Shown piece after piece: positions 9,385 through 17,545 of a stretch of 64,000 bases of DNA. Positions within the stretch are counted from its first letter, which is position 1. Every line of letters starts with the position of its first letter. Source of the DNA: Streptomyces mexicanus (GTDB lineage: Bacteria; Actinomycetota; Actinomycetes; Streptomycetales; Streptomycetaceae). Under the pieces are notes generated by a model that made no database searches, was not told the DNA's origin, and worked only from the letters and a program-made list of their open reading frames with translations. The DNA lies in contig NZ_LR732544.1 in assembly GCF_902506575.1 (NCBI RefSeq), forward strand, positions 4,949,458 through 5,013,457. The letters run 5' to 3'. A program made the position numbers and the translations under genes.

Positions 9385-9816
9385 TCACCGTCCCTGTTCC
9401 ACGCAATCCTTGAAATGCTCCAGGTCACTGCGGACGAGCCGTTCTATCGCGGTCGCCTGGGCGAAGCCCCTCGGCCCGCCGAAGGCGTCCCGGAGAGCGC
9501 GGGGGTCGTACTCCACGCGTGCCTGGACCCGGGTGTGGCCGTCGTCGATCGGCTGCAGCGAGAAGGACCCCGCCAGGTCGGGAGCGCCGGTGGTCCGCCA
9601 CTCCACCACATGCTGCTCCCGGCGGTCGGAGACCTCGGCCTCGATCTCCCGGGAGCGGCCGCCGGCCTCGATGTCGAGATGCGTCCGGCCCGCCTGTTCC
9701 GCCCGGGCGTCGCGGACGCCCGCCACGAAGCGCGGATAGTCCTCGATCCGGTGCAGGCCCTCCCATGCCCGGTCGAGCGGCACCGAGACGTCCACATGTT
9801 CTTCGAGGGTGCTCAC
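9385..9816 (-). CDS. SRPBCC (cyclase/dehydrase-like) family protein
   Basis: This 143-residue protein has the START/Bet v1-like helix-grip fold: STLEEHVDVSVPLDRAWEGL, then IEDYPRFVAGVRDA, a central strand series and the C-terminal helix ending LEHFKDCVEQ. The GTG start at 9816 has a strong GGGAGG site 8 nt upstream. Proteins of this type bind small hydrophobic ligands or stabilise polyketide cyclisation. No polyketide genes are nearby, so a general stress or membrane role is as likely. It is co-oriented with the hydrolase and Usp genes. Confidence 0.8.
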   Translation of the reverse strand: MSTLEEHVDVSVPLDRAWEGLHRIEDYPRFVAGVRDARAEQAGRTHLDIEAGGRSREIEAEVSDRREQHVVEWRTTGAPDLAGSFSLQPIDDGHTRVQARVEYDPRALRDAFGGPRGFAQATAIERLVRSDLEHFKDCVEQGR

Positions 9817-10312
9817 GGCGCACCTCCCTGTCCGGCTCCTGTGCCCATGGCCTTCCGTTTCCAGTGTGCGCCCGGCGTGTCCACCGCAGGAGGCCGAGCG
9901 CGGCTGTGCAGGTCGCCGCCGACGGGCGCCCGGCCGCTTCCGGTGGCCCGCGGCCGCCCGGCACGTCGCCGGGGGCGACCCGCCGCACGCCGCCGTGGGC
10001 GCGCCCACGAAGGCCGGCCTCGCGGACGCGGTTGCGAACAGGGGCTGGGAGAAGGCGCCCGCGGCAGCCGTGAGGACTGCCGCCTGTGCGGCCCGTTCCG
10101 GGAGGTGCGGGTCCGGATCGGCGCGTCCGCACCCGCTACGACACCGCGGACATCGCCCGGCTCCTCGCCGTGGCGTGGTGGAGCGGAGCCGGCCCGCGCA
10201 GCACATCACCGGCCCGACCGGGCCCCTGGGCCGCCGACGTGGTGCGGCGCGGTGGCGTCACGGCTCGCGCAGGTCTTCCGTGTCAGGCACCGGCGCCGCC
10301 GACACGTCCTTG
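9817..10312. other. Intergenic stretch without a convincing gene
   Basis: These 496 bases lie between the start of the SRPBCC gene and the end of the lactate permease gene, both on the minus strand. Open frames here lack ribosome-binding sites and any recognisable domain. The stretch should contain the promoter of the SRPBCC-hydrolase-Usp group. I see no clear operator or hairpin. Confidence 0.5.
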
Positions 10313-12097
10313 TCAGGGTGTGGTGGCCGACGTGCGCACGACCATCCAGTCGAGCACCGGGGTGCTCTGCAGGTAGACCAGCGCACACATGAAGGCCGTG
10401 AAGACCACGCTCCACACGATGACCCGGCGGAAGAGAAGCCCCTCGCGGCCCTGGAAGCCGACCGCGGCAGCGGCGATGGCGAGGTTCTGCGGAGAGATCA
10501 TCTTGCCCAGCACGCCACCGGAGGAATTGGCCGCGGCCATGAGGGTGGGGGACAGACCGGCCTGGTGGGCGGCGGTGACCTGGAGGGCGCCGAACAGGGA
10601 GTTGGAGGAGGTGTCGGAGCCGGTGACGGCAACGCCCAGCCAGCCGAGCACAGGCGACAAAAGGGCGAAGGCACCGCCCGCGCCGGCCACCCACAGACCC
10701 AGTGTGGTGGTCTCGCCGGACTCGTTCATGATGTAACCGAGTGCCAGGACGAGCATGACGGTGAGCACCGCGAACTTCAGCTGGTCGAGGGTACGTCCGT
10801 AGGCGCGCAGGGCGCGGCGCGGTCCGATCCCGATCAGTACCATGCTGGTCAGGCCGGCTATCAGCAGCAGACTCCCGGCGGCCGAGAGGTAGTTGAGCTT
10901 GAAGGTGGTGGCGACCGGGTCGCCGTTCGGCTTGGCTATGTGCAGCCCGGGCCAGTCGATGATGTGCGTCACCGACTCCAGGCCCGTGCCGCTCGCGCCG
11001 ACCTCGGTCGGGGCCTTCCCGGTGATGGCCGGTACGCGGGTGGCCAGGACGAACACCACGATGACGGCCAGGTACGGCGCGTACGCCTTGAAGACGGCCG
11101 ACGGCGCGTCGTGCGTGTCGTGGCCGGAGTCCGCGCGGGCTCCGGCCACTGCCCGGGTGTCCACCGGCTCGCCGCCGTTCGGGCGTGGCTCGGCGGCGGG
11201 GGGCCGCGGCCGGCGCGAGTCGTCGCCGGCACCGTCGAGGCCACCCCTGTCGCCGCTCTCCCGATATGTCTCCCTGGCCCGCCACACCCGGGTGAACCCG
11301 AGGACCGCCAGCGCGGAGGCGAGCGCGGCGACGATGTCGGCGAGCGGCACGGACCAGAAGTTCGAGGACAGGTACTGGAAGACCGCGAAGGACACACCGC
11401 ACACCACCGCCGGCGGCCAGGTCTGCCGCAGACCTCGGCGGCCGTCCACGATGAACACCAGGGCCAACGGCACGAACAGCGCCAGGATCGGCGTCTGCCG
11501 CCCCACCATCGCGCCGAGGTCGTCCACGGGCAGGCCGGTGACGCCCGCCAGTGTGGTGATCGGCACGGCTATCGCCCCGAACGCGACGGGAGCGGTGTTG
11601 GCGACCAGGGCGACCGTGGCCGCCTTGAGCGGTTCGAAGCCCAGCGCGATCAGCATCACCGAACTGATCGCGACCGGCGTGCCGAAACCGGCCAGCGCCT
11701 CCATGAGGGCGCCGAAGGAAAACGCGATGAGGATGGCCTGCACCCGCTGGTCGTCGCTGATGGACGCGAACGACCTGCGCAGTACGTCGAAGTGACCGGT
11801 CTCGACGGTGAGGTTGTAGATCCAGATCGCGTTGATGACGATCCACATGATCGGGAAGAAGCCGAACGCGGCCCCCAGCAACCCGCTGTCGAGCGCGTCG
11901 ACGAGGGGCATCGAGTACACGGCGACCGCGAGCACCACGGCCATGACAAGAGAGATCAGCGAAGCCAGCCACGCCTTCATCCGCACCACACCGAGCAGCA
12001 CGAACAGCACCAGCAGCGGAAGAATCGCGATGATGGACGACAGTCCCAGCGAATCGCCCACAGGACTGTAGTTCTGCTGATAGTCGGCGAGGATCAT
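10313..12097 (-). CDS. lctP: L-lactate permease
   Basis: This 594-residue membrane protein has 12 or more hydrophobic segments and matches the LctP family. Diagnostic stretches are AFSFGALMEALAGFGTPVAI near residue 130, NTAPVAFGAIAVPITTLAG, SDTSSNSLFGALQVTAA and ANSSGGVLGKMISPQNLAIA. A polar Arg/Asp/Gly-rich loop (about residues 270-330) is longer than in enterobacterial members. It would import L-lactate or glycolate by proton symport. No lactate dehydrogenase gene is adjacent. A glycolate/D-lactate oxidase-like gene lies about 12 kb away. Confidence 0.92.
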   Translation of the reverse strand: MILADYQQNYSPVGDSLGLSSIIAILPLLVLFVLLGVVRMKAWLASLISLVMAVVLAVAVYSMPLVDALDSGLLGAAFGFFPIMWIVINAIWIYNLTVETGHFDVLRRSFASISDDQRVQAILIAFSFGALMEALAGFGTPVAISSVMLIALGFEPLKAATVALVANTAPVAFGAIAVPITTLAGVTGLPVDDLGAMVGRQTPILALFVPLALVFIVDGRRGLRQTWPPAVVCGVSFAVFQYLSSNFWSVPLADIVAALASALAVLGFTRVWRARETYRESGDRGGLDGAGDDSRRPRPPAAEPRPNGGEPVDTRAVAGARADSGHDTHDAPSAVFKAYAPYLAVIVVFVLATRVPAITGKAPTEVGASGTGLESVTHIIDWPGLHIAKPNGDPVATTFKLNYLSAAGSLLLIAGLTSMVLIGIGPRRALRAYGRTLDQLKFAVLTVMLVLALGYIMNESGETTTLGLWVAGAGGAFALLSPVLGWLGVAVTGSDTSSNSLFGALQVTAAHQAGLSPTLMAAANSSGGVLGKMISPQNLAIAAAAVGFQGREGLLFRRVIVWSVVFTAFMCALVYLQSTPVLDWMVVRTSATTP

Positions 12098-12602
12098 GGA
12101 GCACCCTTTTCTACGCCACCGGAGAGGAGGGGCCGCGCCACGGGTCGGCGCCGTGGCGGGCTGCGGGACGGCACGTGCGCCTGTCGAGGGTCGGGGTGGG
12201 GCAGGGAGACGGAAGACCGTACGGTCCGGCGCTCGTGCGCATGCCGAGGCGGCACCGGATGCGGTGTCTCATGGGCACTGCGAGGCGTTGGCGACCAGAT
12301 CGATTCCACTCCCCGGTAGACCCCTGCTGATTGCTGGCAGAGTGCAGTGGTACCGGATCCGTGTCAAGGAGCACGGGTGTCCCGTGGCACGGCGGGGGGC
12401 TGCGCCGCTTCCCCTTGCGGCACACGCGCCGGTGGGGGAGCGTCATAGGTGACGCCGCGCCCCACCTTGCCTCCTCGTTCCAGCCCGCCTCAGCATCCCG
12501 GCGGCCGTAAGGAACCCCGGTGTGCGGTGATCGAACACGTCGGGGGGTCGGCGGCCCGACGGCGCCGCGCGATCTCCGTCATCGCCGTCCCAGGAGGAGC
12601 GG
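12098..12602. other. Divergent promoter region, no gene seen
   Basis: The 505-bp gap separates the minus-strand lactate permease gene from the plus-strand nitroreductase gene. A GGTACC-centred GTGGTACCGG at about 12348 is the only short palindrome I noticed and is too weak to call an operator. The nitroreductase ribosome-binding site AGGAGGAG ends 3 nt before its ATG at 12603. Confidence 0.5.
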
Positions 12603-13268
12603 ATGGACGTATACGAGGCCCTGTACACCACGCGGATGATGCGGCGCATGCGCAAGGACCCCATCCCGCTGGAGACGCAGTGCCGCATCCTCGACGCCGC
12701 CATCCGGGCGCCGAACGGCGGCAATGCCCAGCGCTGGCACTTCCTGGTGGTCGACGACCCCGCACGCAAGAGCGAGATCGCCGAGCTGTACCGCGCCTGC
12801 CGCCGGCAGGAGTACGCCGAGATCGCCGAAGGGGCACTGGCGAAGACGATCCACGACCCCGAGGAACACGCCGCCACGATGCGCAGGATCAAGGACTCGG
12901 GTGACTACTTCACCGAGCACTTCACCGACATCCCCCTGCTGCTCTTCGTGTTCTCCATCGACGACCACGGTGGCGCGAACATCTACCCCGCCATCTGGAG
13001 CGCCCTGCTCGCCGCGCGGGCGGAAGGGGTGGGCGGTGTCATCACGACCGTCCTGCGGTACCAGGAGGAGGCCGTGCACAAGCTGCTCCAAGTGCCCACC
13101 GCTGAGGGCTGGAAGATGAACGTCATGCTCGCCCTCGGCTACCCGCTCGGCCGCTGGGGTGTGGCGGCGAACCGGCGACCGATCCATGAGGTGGCCAGCC
13201 GCAACACCTGGGGTCACGACATCGGGGCGAGGGTCACCGAGCCCCTGTGGGCGCCCGCGGCCGAATGA
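12603..13268 (+). CDS. Nitroreductase family flavoprotein
   Basis: This 221-residue protein belongs to the FMN-dependent nitroreductase fold. It opens with the classical 'YTTRMMRRMRKDPIPLE' FMN-phosphate-binding Arg cluster, followed by AAIRAPNGGNAQRWHFLVV and a C-terminal ALGYPLGRWG. The ATG follows a strong AGGAGGAG site. The family reduces nitro groups or quinones with NAD(P)H. It precedes a TetR gene and a 4-hydroxylaminobenzoate lyase-like gene, so reducing a nitrobenzoate to the hydroxylamine, which the lyase would then convert, is an attractive but unproven role. A hairpin follows at 13283-13319. Confidence 0.88.
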   Translation: MDVYEALYTTRMMRRMRKDPIPLETQCRILDAAIRAPNGGNAQRWHFLVVDDPARKSEIAELYRACRRQEYAEIAEGALAKTIHDPEEHAATMRRIKDSGDYFTEHFTDIPLLLFVFSIDDHGGANIYPAIWSALLAARAEGVGGVITTVLRYQEEAVHKLLQVPTAEGWKMNVMLALGYPLGRWGVAANRRPIHEVASRNTWGHDIGARVTEPLWAPAAE

Positions 13269-13282
13269 CCTCGCGGCGAGCG

Positions 13283-13319
13283 CGCACCGCGCCGCCGCCC
13301 GGCCGATCGGCGCGGTGCG
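13283..13319 (+). terminator. Hairpin after the nitroreductase gene
   Basis: Perfect 12-bp arms (13283-13294 and 13308-13319) flank a 13-nt loop, 15 bp after the stop. The remaining bases to 13610 carry no gene I can support and should hold the promoter of the TetR gene. Confidence 0.5.
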
Positions 13320-13610
13320 GCCTTCGGCACCCCTCGGCGCCGGGTCGCGCACCGGAGCGCGCTGCTTGACGCGACACCGCGCACGGCGCCCCGGATCCCG
13401 CCCGGGGGACAGCCAAACCGCGCCGACGGGGCCGGGCCGCGGCCTCCGTCGGCGACCACGGCGCGACCCACGTGGGCATCCCCCGGGCTTTCCTCCACGG
13501 GCATCGAAGGCGCTGCTGGTGGTGGGCCTGCGGTCGCGTAATGTGCTGGTGCGGCGACGGAGCCGATGGACGACCCGGCTCCGGTCGGCTTGTGTGTCGG
13601 AAGGGATGAG

Positions 13611-14297
13611 ATGGCGAAGGCGAAGACGACGCGTTCCGGTGAACGGGCCGGCGGGCGTGCGGGGCGCCCGGGGGCGGAGTCGGCGGCGCCCGCAGGCGGA
13701 CGGCCCCGGGACCCGGCGATCGAGGAGGCGATCATCCGGGCCACACGCGAGCGGCTGGCCACCGACGGCTACTCGTCCATGACGATCGGGGACATCGTCG
13801 CGGACGCCGGTGTCACCCGGCCGACCCTGTACCGGCGGTGGGCGAACAAGTACGACCTCGTCATCGACGCCCTGCAGTACGGGTTGCGCAAGCAGCGCGA
13901 GGCCTATCCTCCGCTGGACATGGAGCAGTTGACTCCGCGCGAGGCGCTCGTCGAAGCCGTTCGGCGCCTCGATCCCCGCTACCACAACGATCGGGCCATG
14001 TCCCTGCACGGCAACTTCATGGCCGAGGTGGAGCGGGCGCCCGGCCTGCTGGAGCAGTTGCGGGAGCACGGCGTGCGGCCTCGTTGCGAGGAACTGCTGA
14101 TGACGCTGGTCTCGCTGCAGCGCCGCGGGGCCGTGCGCGAGGACGTGGACCTGGACATGATCGTCACGCTCTGCTTCGGCAGCTACTTCGCGGACTACCT
14201 GCGGACCGGTCGCGGCGTGCCGGACGACTTCGCCGAACGGATCGTCGCCACGGTCTGGCCCATGCTCGCCGTGGACGGCGAGGCCGGGTCCGCCTGA
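13611..14297 (+). CDS. TetR family transcriptional regulator
   Basis: This 228-residue protein has an N-terminal TetR helix-turn-helix, MTIGDIVADAGVTRPTLYRR (about residues 57-76), after a basic Gly/Ala-rich leader. The C-terminal ligand domain resembles other actinobacterial repressors with DUF-type sensor regions. The ATG at 13611 has AAGGGATGAG just upstream. It sits between the nitroreductase and lyase-like genes. The perfect palindrome at 14381-14413, just downstream, is its most likely operator, and a second copy lies at 20530. Ligand and target remain inferred. Confidence 0.88.
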   Translation: MAKAKTTRSGERAGGRAGRPGAESAAPAGGRPRDPAIEEAIIRATRERLATDGYSSMTIGDIVADAGVTRPTLYRRWANKYDLVIDALQYGLRKQREAYPPLDMEQLTPREALVEAVRRLDPRYHNDRAMSLHGNFMAEVERAPGLLEQLREHGVRPRCEELLMTLVSLQRRGAVREDVDLDMIVTLCFGSYFADYLRTGRGVPDDFAERIVATVWPMLAVDGEAGSA

Positions 14298-14380
14298 GAG
14301 GAGCTCTTCGGGGCGGCGCTGCGCGAGTGCGGCCCCGGGGCACACCCGACGGCGCTTCACCCCATGCCGATCGGCACCCG

Positions 14381-14413
14381 CATTTCGTTACAGCTGTTGA
14401 CTGTAACGAAATG
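14381..14413. promoter_or_regulatory. Operator palindrome before the lyase-like gene
   Basis: CATTTCGTTACAG and its exact reverse complement flank the 7-nt spacer CTGTTGA, giving 13-bp arms. It lies 53 bp before the ATG of the gene at 14466 and 84 bp after the TetR stop. Its core, CGTTACAG-N7-CTGTAACG, recurs at 20530-20552. The size and symmetry suit a TetR dimer or dimer pair. Confidence 0.75.
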
Positions 14414-14465
14414 TCGAGGCATCGTTCTCGTGTCAGACCCGTGGCGACACGAAAGGACTCCGCCC

Positions 14466-14999
14466 ATGAGCGACGACAACCGCAAGGCGCTGATCGAGCG
14501 CAGCATCCCGTTCCTGGCCGAGGTCAGGAACCGCACGGCCGGCGACGACCTGGAGAGCTGGCTGAACACCGCCTACGGCCCCGACAGCGAGCTCTACCAG
14601 GACCTCGCGCGCCTGATCACCATCGGCGTCCTGGAGGAGGGCTGGGCGGCCAACGTCGAGGTCGACGGCCCCCGCTACCGCCGCAGCCTCATCGCCGAAC
14701 CGTCGGCGCAGACGCACTACTTCAGCATCACGGCCGTCTACATGAACAGCGTGGAGCGCTACCGGGGCCAGTACCACGCGCATCCGTACGGCGAAGTGAA
14801 CCTCGTGGCCCCCATCGACCCCCAAGCCCAGCTGGCGGGGCCGAACGGTTGGCAGGGGCCCGGCTGGACCGCGCCCGCTCCGGGCAGCCACCACTACCCC
14901 GAGGTGCGGGGAGGGGCGCTGATCGCGCTGTTCTACCTGCCCGCCGGACGCATCTCGTACGACATCCGTCCCTCCCGGTCCGCCACGGCCGCCGCGTAG
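14466..14999 (+). CDS. 4-hydroxylaminobenzoate lyase-like protein (DUF4863, PnbB-like)
   Basis: This 177-residue soluble protein matches my memory of the DUF4863 family, which includes 4-hydroxylaminobenzoate lyase. That enzyme converts p-hydroxylaminobenzoate to protocatechuate and ammonia. Conserved stretches are IERSIPFLAEV, YGPDSELYQDLARLI, EGWAANVEVDGPRYRRS, YHAHPYGEVNLVAPID and GSHHYPEVRGGALIALFYLP. The histidines in the last two suggest a cupin-like metal or substrate site. The ATG at 14466 is preceded by AAAGGA at about 12 nt. It is probably repressed by the adjacent TetR protein through the palindrome at 14381. Confidence 0.75.
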   Translation: MSDDNRKALIERSIPFLAEVRNRTAGDDLESWLNTAYGPDSELYQDLARLITIGVLEEGWAANVEVDGPRYRRSLIAEPSAQTHYFSITAVYMNSVERYRGQYHAHPYGEVNLVAPIDPQAQLAGPNGWQGPGWTAPAPGSHHYPEVRGGALIALFYLPAGRISYDIRPSRSATAAA

Positions 15000-15154
15000 G
15001 GCGGCGCCGGAGCGAGCAGGTGCGGTCGCACGGCCGGCCGCAGCGAACGGGCGGCGGCCCGGACCCCGGCCTGCGGCGCGTGTGCCGGGAGCCCCGGCTC
15101 GGGCCGAGCGACCCGTCCCGGCGGGCTCAACGCATCCTTCGTCCGACGGGGTGT

Positions 15155-15194
15155 GCCGACCGCCCGGCAGAGGGCAGGTGACGGGGCGGTCGGC
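15155..15194. terminator. Bidirectional terminator
   Basis: GCCGACCGCCC (15155-15165) pairs with GGGCGGTCGGC (15184-15194) around an 18-nt loop. It lies between the convergent lyase-like gene and the GH30 glycosidase gene, 6 bp from the stop of the latter. Confidence 0.6.
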
Positions 15195-15200
15195 GGATGC

Positions 15201-17069
15201 TCACTTCAGCTGCCACTTCTGGTTCGACGCCCCCGTGCACGACCAGATCTGCGTCCGGGTGCCGTTGGCCGAGGAATTGTCGGTCACGTCCAGGCACTTG
15301 TCCGCGGCCGTGTTCACCACGTCACCGGTCGAGGCGTTGTACGACCACTGCTGCGCCCCGGTGCCGTTGCACTCGTAGAGCTGCACCTTCGCACCGTCGG
15401 CCGTCGAACCGGACGCCACGTCCAGGCATGCGCCGAGCGCCCGGATCGACCCGTCCGCCTGCACCGTCCACTGCTGGGCGGCCGTGCCGTTGCAGTCGTA
15501 GAGCTGCACGGCCGTACCGTTGACGGCCGCGCCGCCGGCCACGTCCAGGCACTTGCCCGCCATCCCGACGAACGTTCCCGACCGGCTTCCGCCGCCCGAC
15601 TGCGCACCCGCCCAGGTGAACGTGGCCGACGTCTTGCCGGGAAGCGTGTAAGTGGCGTGCTGGGAACCCCAGTCGATGGTCATCGTCTTGCTGCTCGACG
15701 CGTCGTTGTAGGCGATCAGCGCCTTGCTGCCGTCCGGGTTGCGCCACGCCACGTTCGGCACCGATGCCGAGGCGGTCGACGCGATACGCTGCGCGCCCGG
15801 TCGTACGAACTTGGTCAGGTGACCCATGTCGTAGTACTCGACGGTGTAGTCGACCTGGCCCGACCGGGCGTCCCCGTTGTGCCCCGTGATCAGGCCGCTG
15901 CAGGGGCCGCCCCCGCCGTTGTGCGGCCCCCGGTCCTGGTCCACCGCCAGCGACCACTTCGTCACCGATTTCGCCCAGTTGCGGGTGTAGTCGACGATGT
16001 CGTGCATGTCCTCGCGCTGCTGGTTCTCGATCCAGGTGCCGCCCGAGTGCTCGGTGGCGAAGGCGTCCAGCTGCGGGTATTGGTTGTGGACGCTCGTCTG
16101 CTTGGCTACGTCGCCGCCGTAGCCGTGCCAGGCGATGCCTCCGAAGTTCGGGTGCGAGCGCACCGCGGCGTCGTCCACCGTCTGGGCGGCGTAGGAGTCG
16201 TAGGTGTCCCAGTTCCAGTCGTGGGCGAGAACCTTGGTCGTCAGGCCCGCCGACTGCAGCTTGGGCAGCAGCTCGTTCTTGGTGAAGTAGGCCAGGCCGG
16301 AGGCGTTCCAGCTCATCGAGGGATACCCGGAGCAGCACGTCGGCTCGTTCTGCGCCGTCACGTAGGAAACCGGGATGCCCTGGTCGCGGTAGGCCTGGAG
16401 ATACTTCACGAAGTACGACGCGTAGGCGCCGTAGTCCTCCGCCTTCAGCCAGCCGCCGTTGAGCTGCCCGCTGTCCTTCATCCAGGCGGGCGCCGTCCAC
16501 GGTGTGGCCATCACCGTCAGCGACGGATTGAGCTGCAGCGCCTGCCGGGTCAGTGGCACCACGTCCGCCAGGTCGTGGGCGATGGAGAACTTCGCCAGCG
16601 ACGGGTCGCTCTGGCCGGCCGGCACGTCGTCGTACGTGTACCCGTAACGGGCCAGGTCCGAGGCGCCCATGGGGTTGCGCAGGAACGACAGGCCGATCCC
16701 ATCGGACGGCGAGAACAGTTTGCGCATGGTGGCGTCCCGCGTGGCCTGGGACAGCGCTCCGCTGCTGTTCATGAGCCAAGCCGCGGTGTCGGTGAACGAC
16801 GCTCCGCCGCCGGTGAAGGTCTGGTACCGGGTGTTCTCGTCGACCGTGATGTTCTCCCCGCCGCCACCGGTGCCGGCCTGGAAGGAGAACGGCGTCTGCG
16901 GCTCCAGGCCGCGCACGACGTGCCGGCCACCGGAGTCGTCGGTCGTGGTCAGCCAGGCCGTCACCTGCTCGCCGGCCGCGTGCGCGGACGCAGTGCCGAG
17001 TGTGGTCAGGCCGGTCGTGGCCAGCAGTGCGGCAAGGAGCAGCCGAGCCGCGCGCAGGGGTCTTCTCAT
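15201..17069 (-). CDS. Secreted GH30 glycosidase with C-terminal ricin-type CBM13
   Basis: This 622-residue exported enzyme has a signal peptide (RR leader, hydrophobic core, ASAHA at about residues 27-31). The GH30 domain spans roughly residues 35-480. The acid/base Glu lies in VTAQNEPTCC and the nucleophile Glu in FATEHSGG. The C-terminal domain has three CLDVA...QLY-C...QW units of a beta-trefoil lectin (CBM13), which would bind polysaccharide. Substrates in GH30 include glucosylceramide, beta-1,6-glucan and xylan; I cannot assign one. Two dyads in the long upstream region suggest sugar-dependent control. Confidence 0.9.
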   Translation of the reverse strand: MRRPLRAARLLLAALLATTGLTTLGTASAHAAGEQVTAWLTTTDDSGGRHVVRGLEPQTPFSFQAGTGGGGENITVDENTRYQTFTGGGASFTDTAAWLMNSSGALSQATRDATMRKLFSPSDGIGLSFLRNPMGASDLARYGYTYDDVPAGQSDPSLAKFSIAHDLADVVPLTRQALQLNPSLTVMATPWTAPAWMKDSGQLNGGWLKAEDYGAYASYFVKYLQAYRDQGIPVSYVTAQNEPTCCSGYPSMSWNASGLAYFTKNELLPKLQSAGLTTKVLAHDWNWDTYDSYAAQTVDDAAVRSHPNFGGIAWHGYGGDVAKQTSVHNQYPQLDAFATEHSGGTWIENQQREDMHDIVDYTRNWAKSVTKWSLAVDQDRGPHNGGGGPCSGLITGHNGDARSGQVDYTVEYYDMGHLTKFVRPGAQRIASTASASVPNVAWRNPDGSKALIAYNDASSSKTMTIDWGSQHATYTLPGKTSATFTWAGAQSGGGSRSGTFVGMAGKCLDVAGGAAVNGTAVQLYDCNGTAAQQWTVQADGSIRALGACLDVASGSTADGAKVQLYECNGTGAQQWSYNASTGDVVNTAADKCLDVTDNSSANGTRTQIWSCTGASNQKWQLK

Positions 17070-17108
17070 ACTGCGCCGCCCTTCTTGAGGTGGGGGACGG
17101 GGGCGTGC

Positions 17109-17131
17109 GAGCCGTGAGTAAATGACGGCTC
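17109..17131. promoter_or_regulatory. Dyad upstream of the GH30 gene
   Basis: GAGCCGT and ACGGCTC (17109-17115 and 17125-17131) form a 7-bp dyad with a 9-nt spacer, 40 bp upstream of the glycosidase ATG. The left arm extends into GAGCCGTGAGT, which is nearly repeated at the second dyad (17306-17316). Confidence 0.4.
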
Positions 17132-17289
17132 AGGGCGTGCGTCAAGAGGATGCGCGTTCACAGCCTGAAGGGAGCAAGTCCCCGGAGTCGCCCGTGAGTT
17201 GCGATTGACGTGGTCGTGAGCCGGTTGCGTGCCGTCGTGGCAGCGATCGGTGATGTGAAGCCTTGACGGGACAGGCCGACCGGTAGTTC

Positions 17290-17316
17290 ACTCACGGCGT
17301 GAGCCGAGCCGTGAGT
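17290..17316. promoter_or_regulatory. Second dyad in the GH30 upstream region
   Basis: ACTCACGGC (17290-17298) and GCCGTGAGT (17308-17316) form a perfect 9-bp dyad with a 9-nt spacer. It lies 221 bp upstream of the glycosidase start, in the 476-bp gap 17070-17545 that holds no gene. The right arm shares GCCGTGAGT with the site at 17111, so one regulator could bind both. Confidence 0.45.
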
Positions 17317-17545
17317 CGGCACGCTCCCGGCAGGGGAGATTCCTGCGATGCGGCGAGGCCGGTCGGTGGAAGGCGTCGCGACGGCTGGGCTGCGCTCGTC
17401 GCGCCGGGGTACGGGCCCGGCGAGGTGAGCCAGGCGCCCGGGGCCGAGCTTCCGAGGCAGGCGTCCCGCGACGGGTGCCGCAGACCGCGTGCCCGGAGCC
17501 ACGTGTCCCGTGCCACGCGCCCCCGGGCCCGGCCCGGCGCCGGGG

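Noticed and set aside
9186-9428. An 81-residue N-terminal extension of the hydrolase with Thr-Trp repeats
   Set aside because: The hydrolase fold begins soon after the ATG at 9185 and the extension is repeat-derived; kept only as an open possibility in the array finding.
10206-12104. A 632-residue frame alongside the lactate permease gene
   Set aside because: It is an Arg-rich out-of-frame reading of the permease gene, which itself matches LctP along its length.
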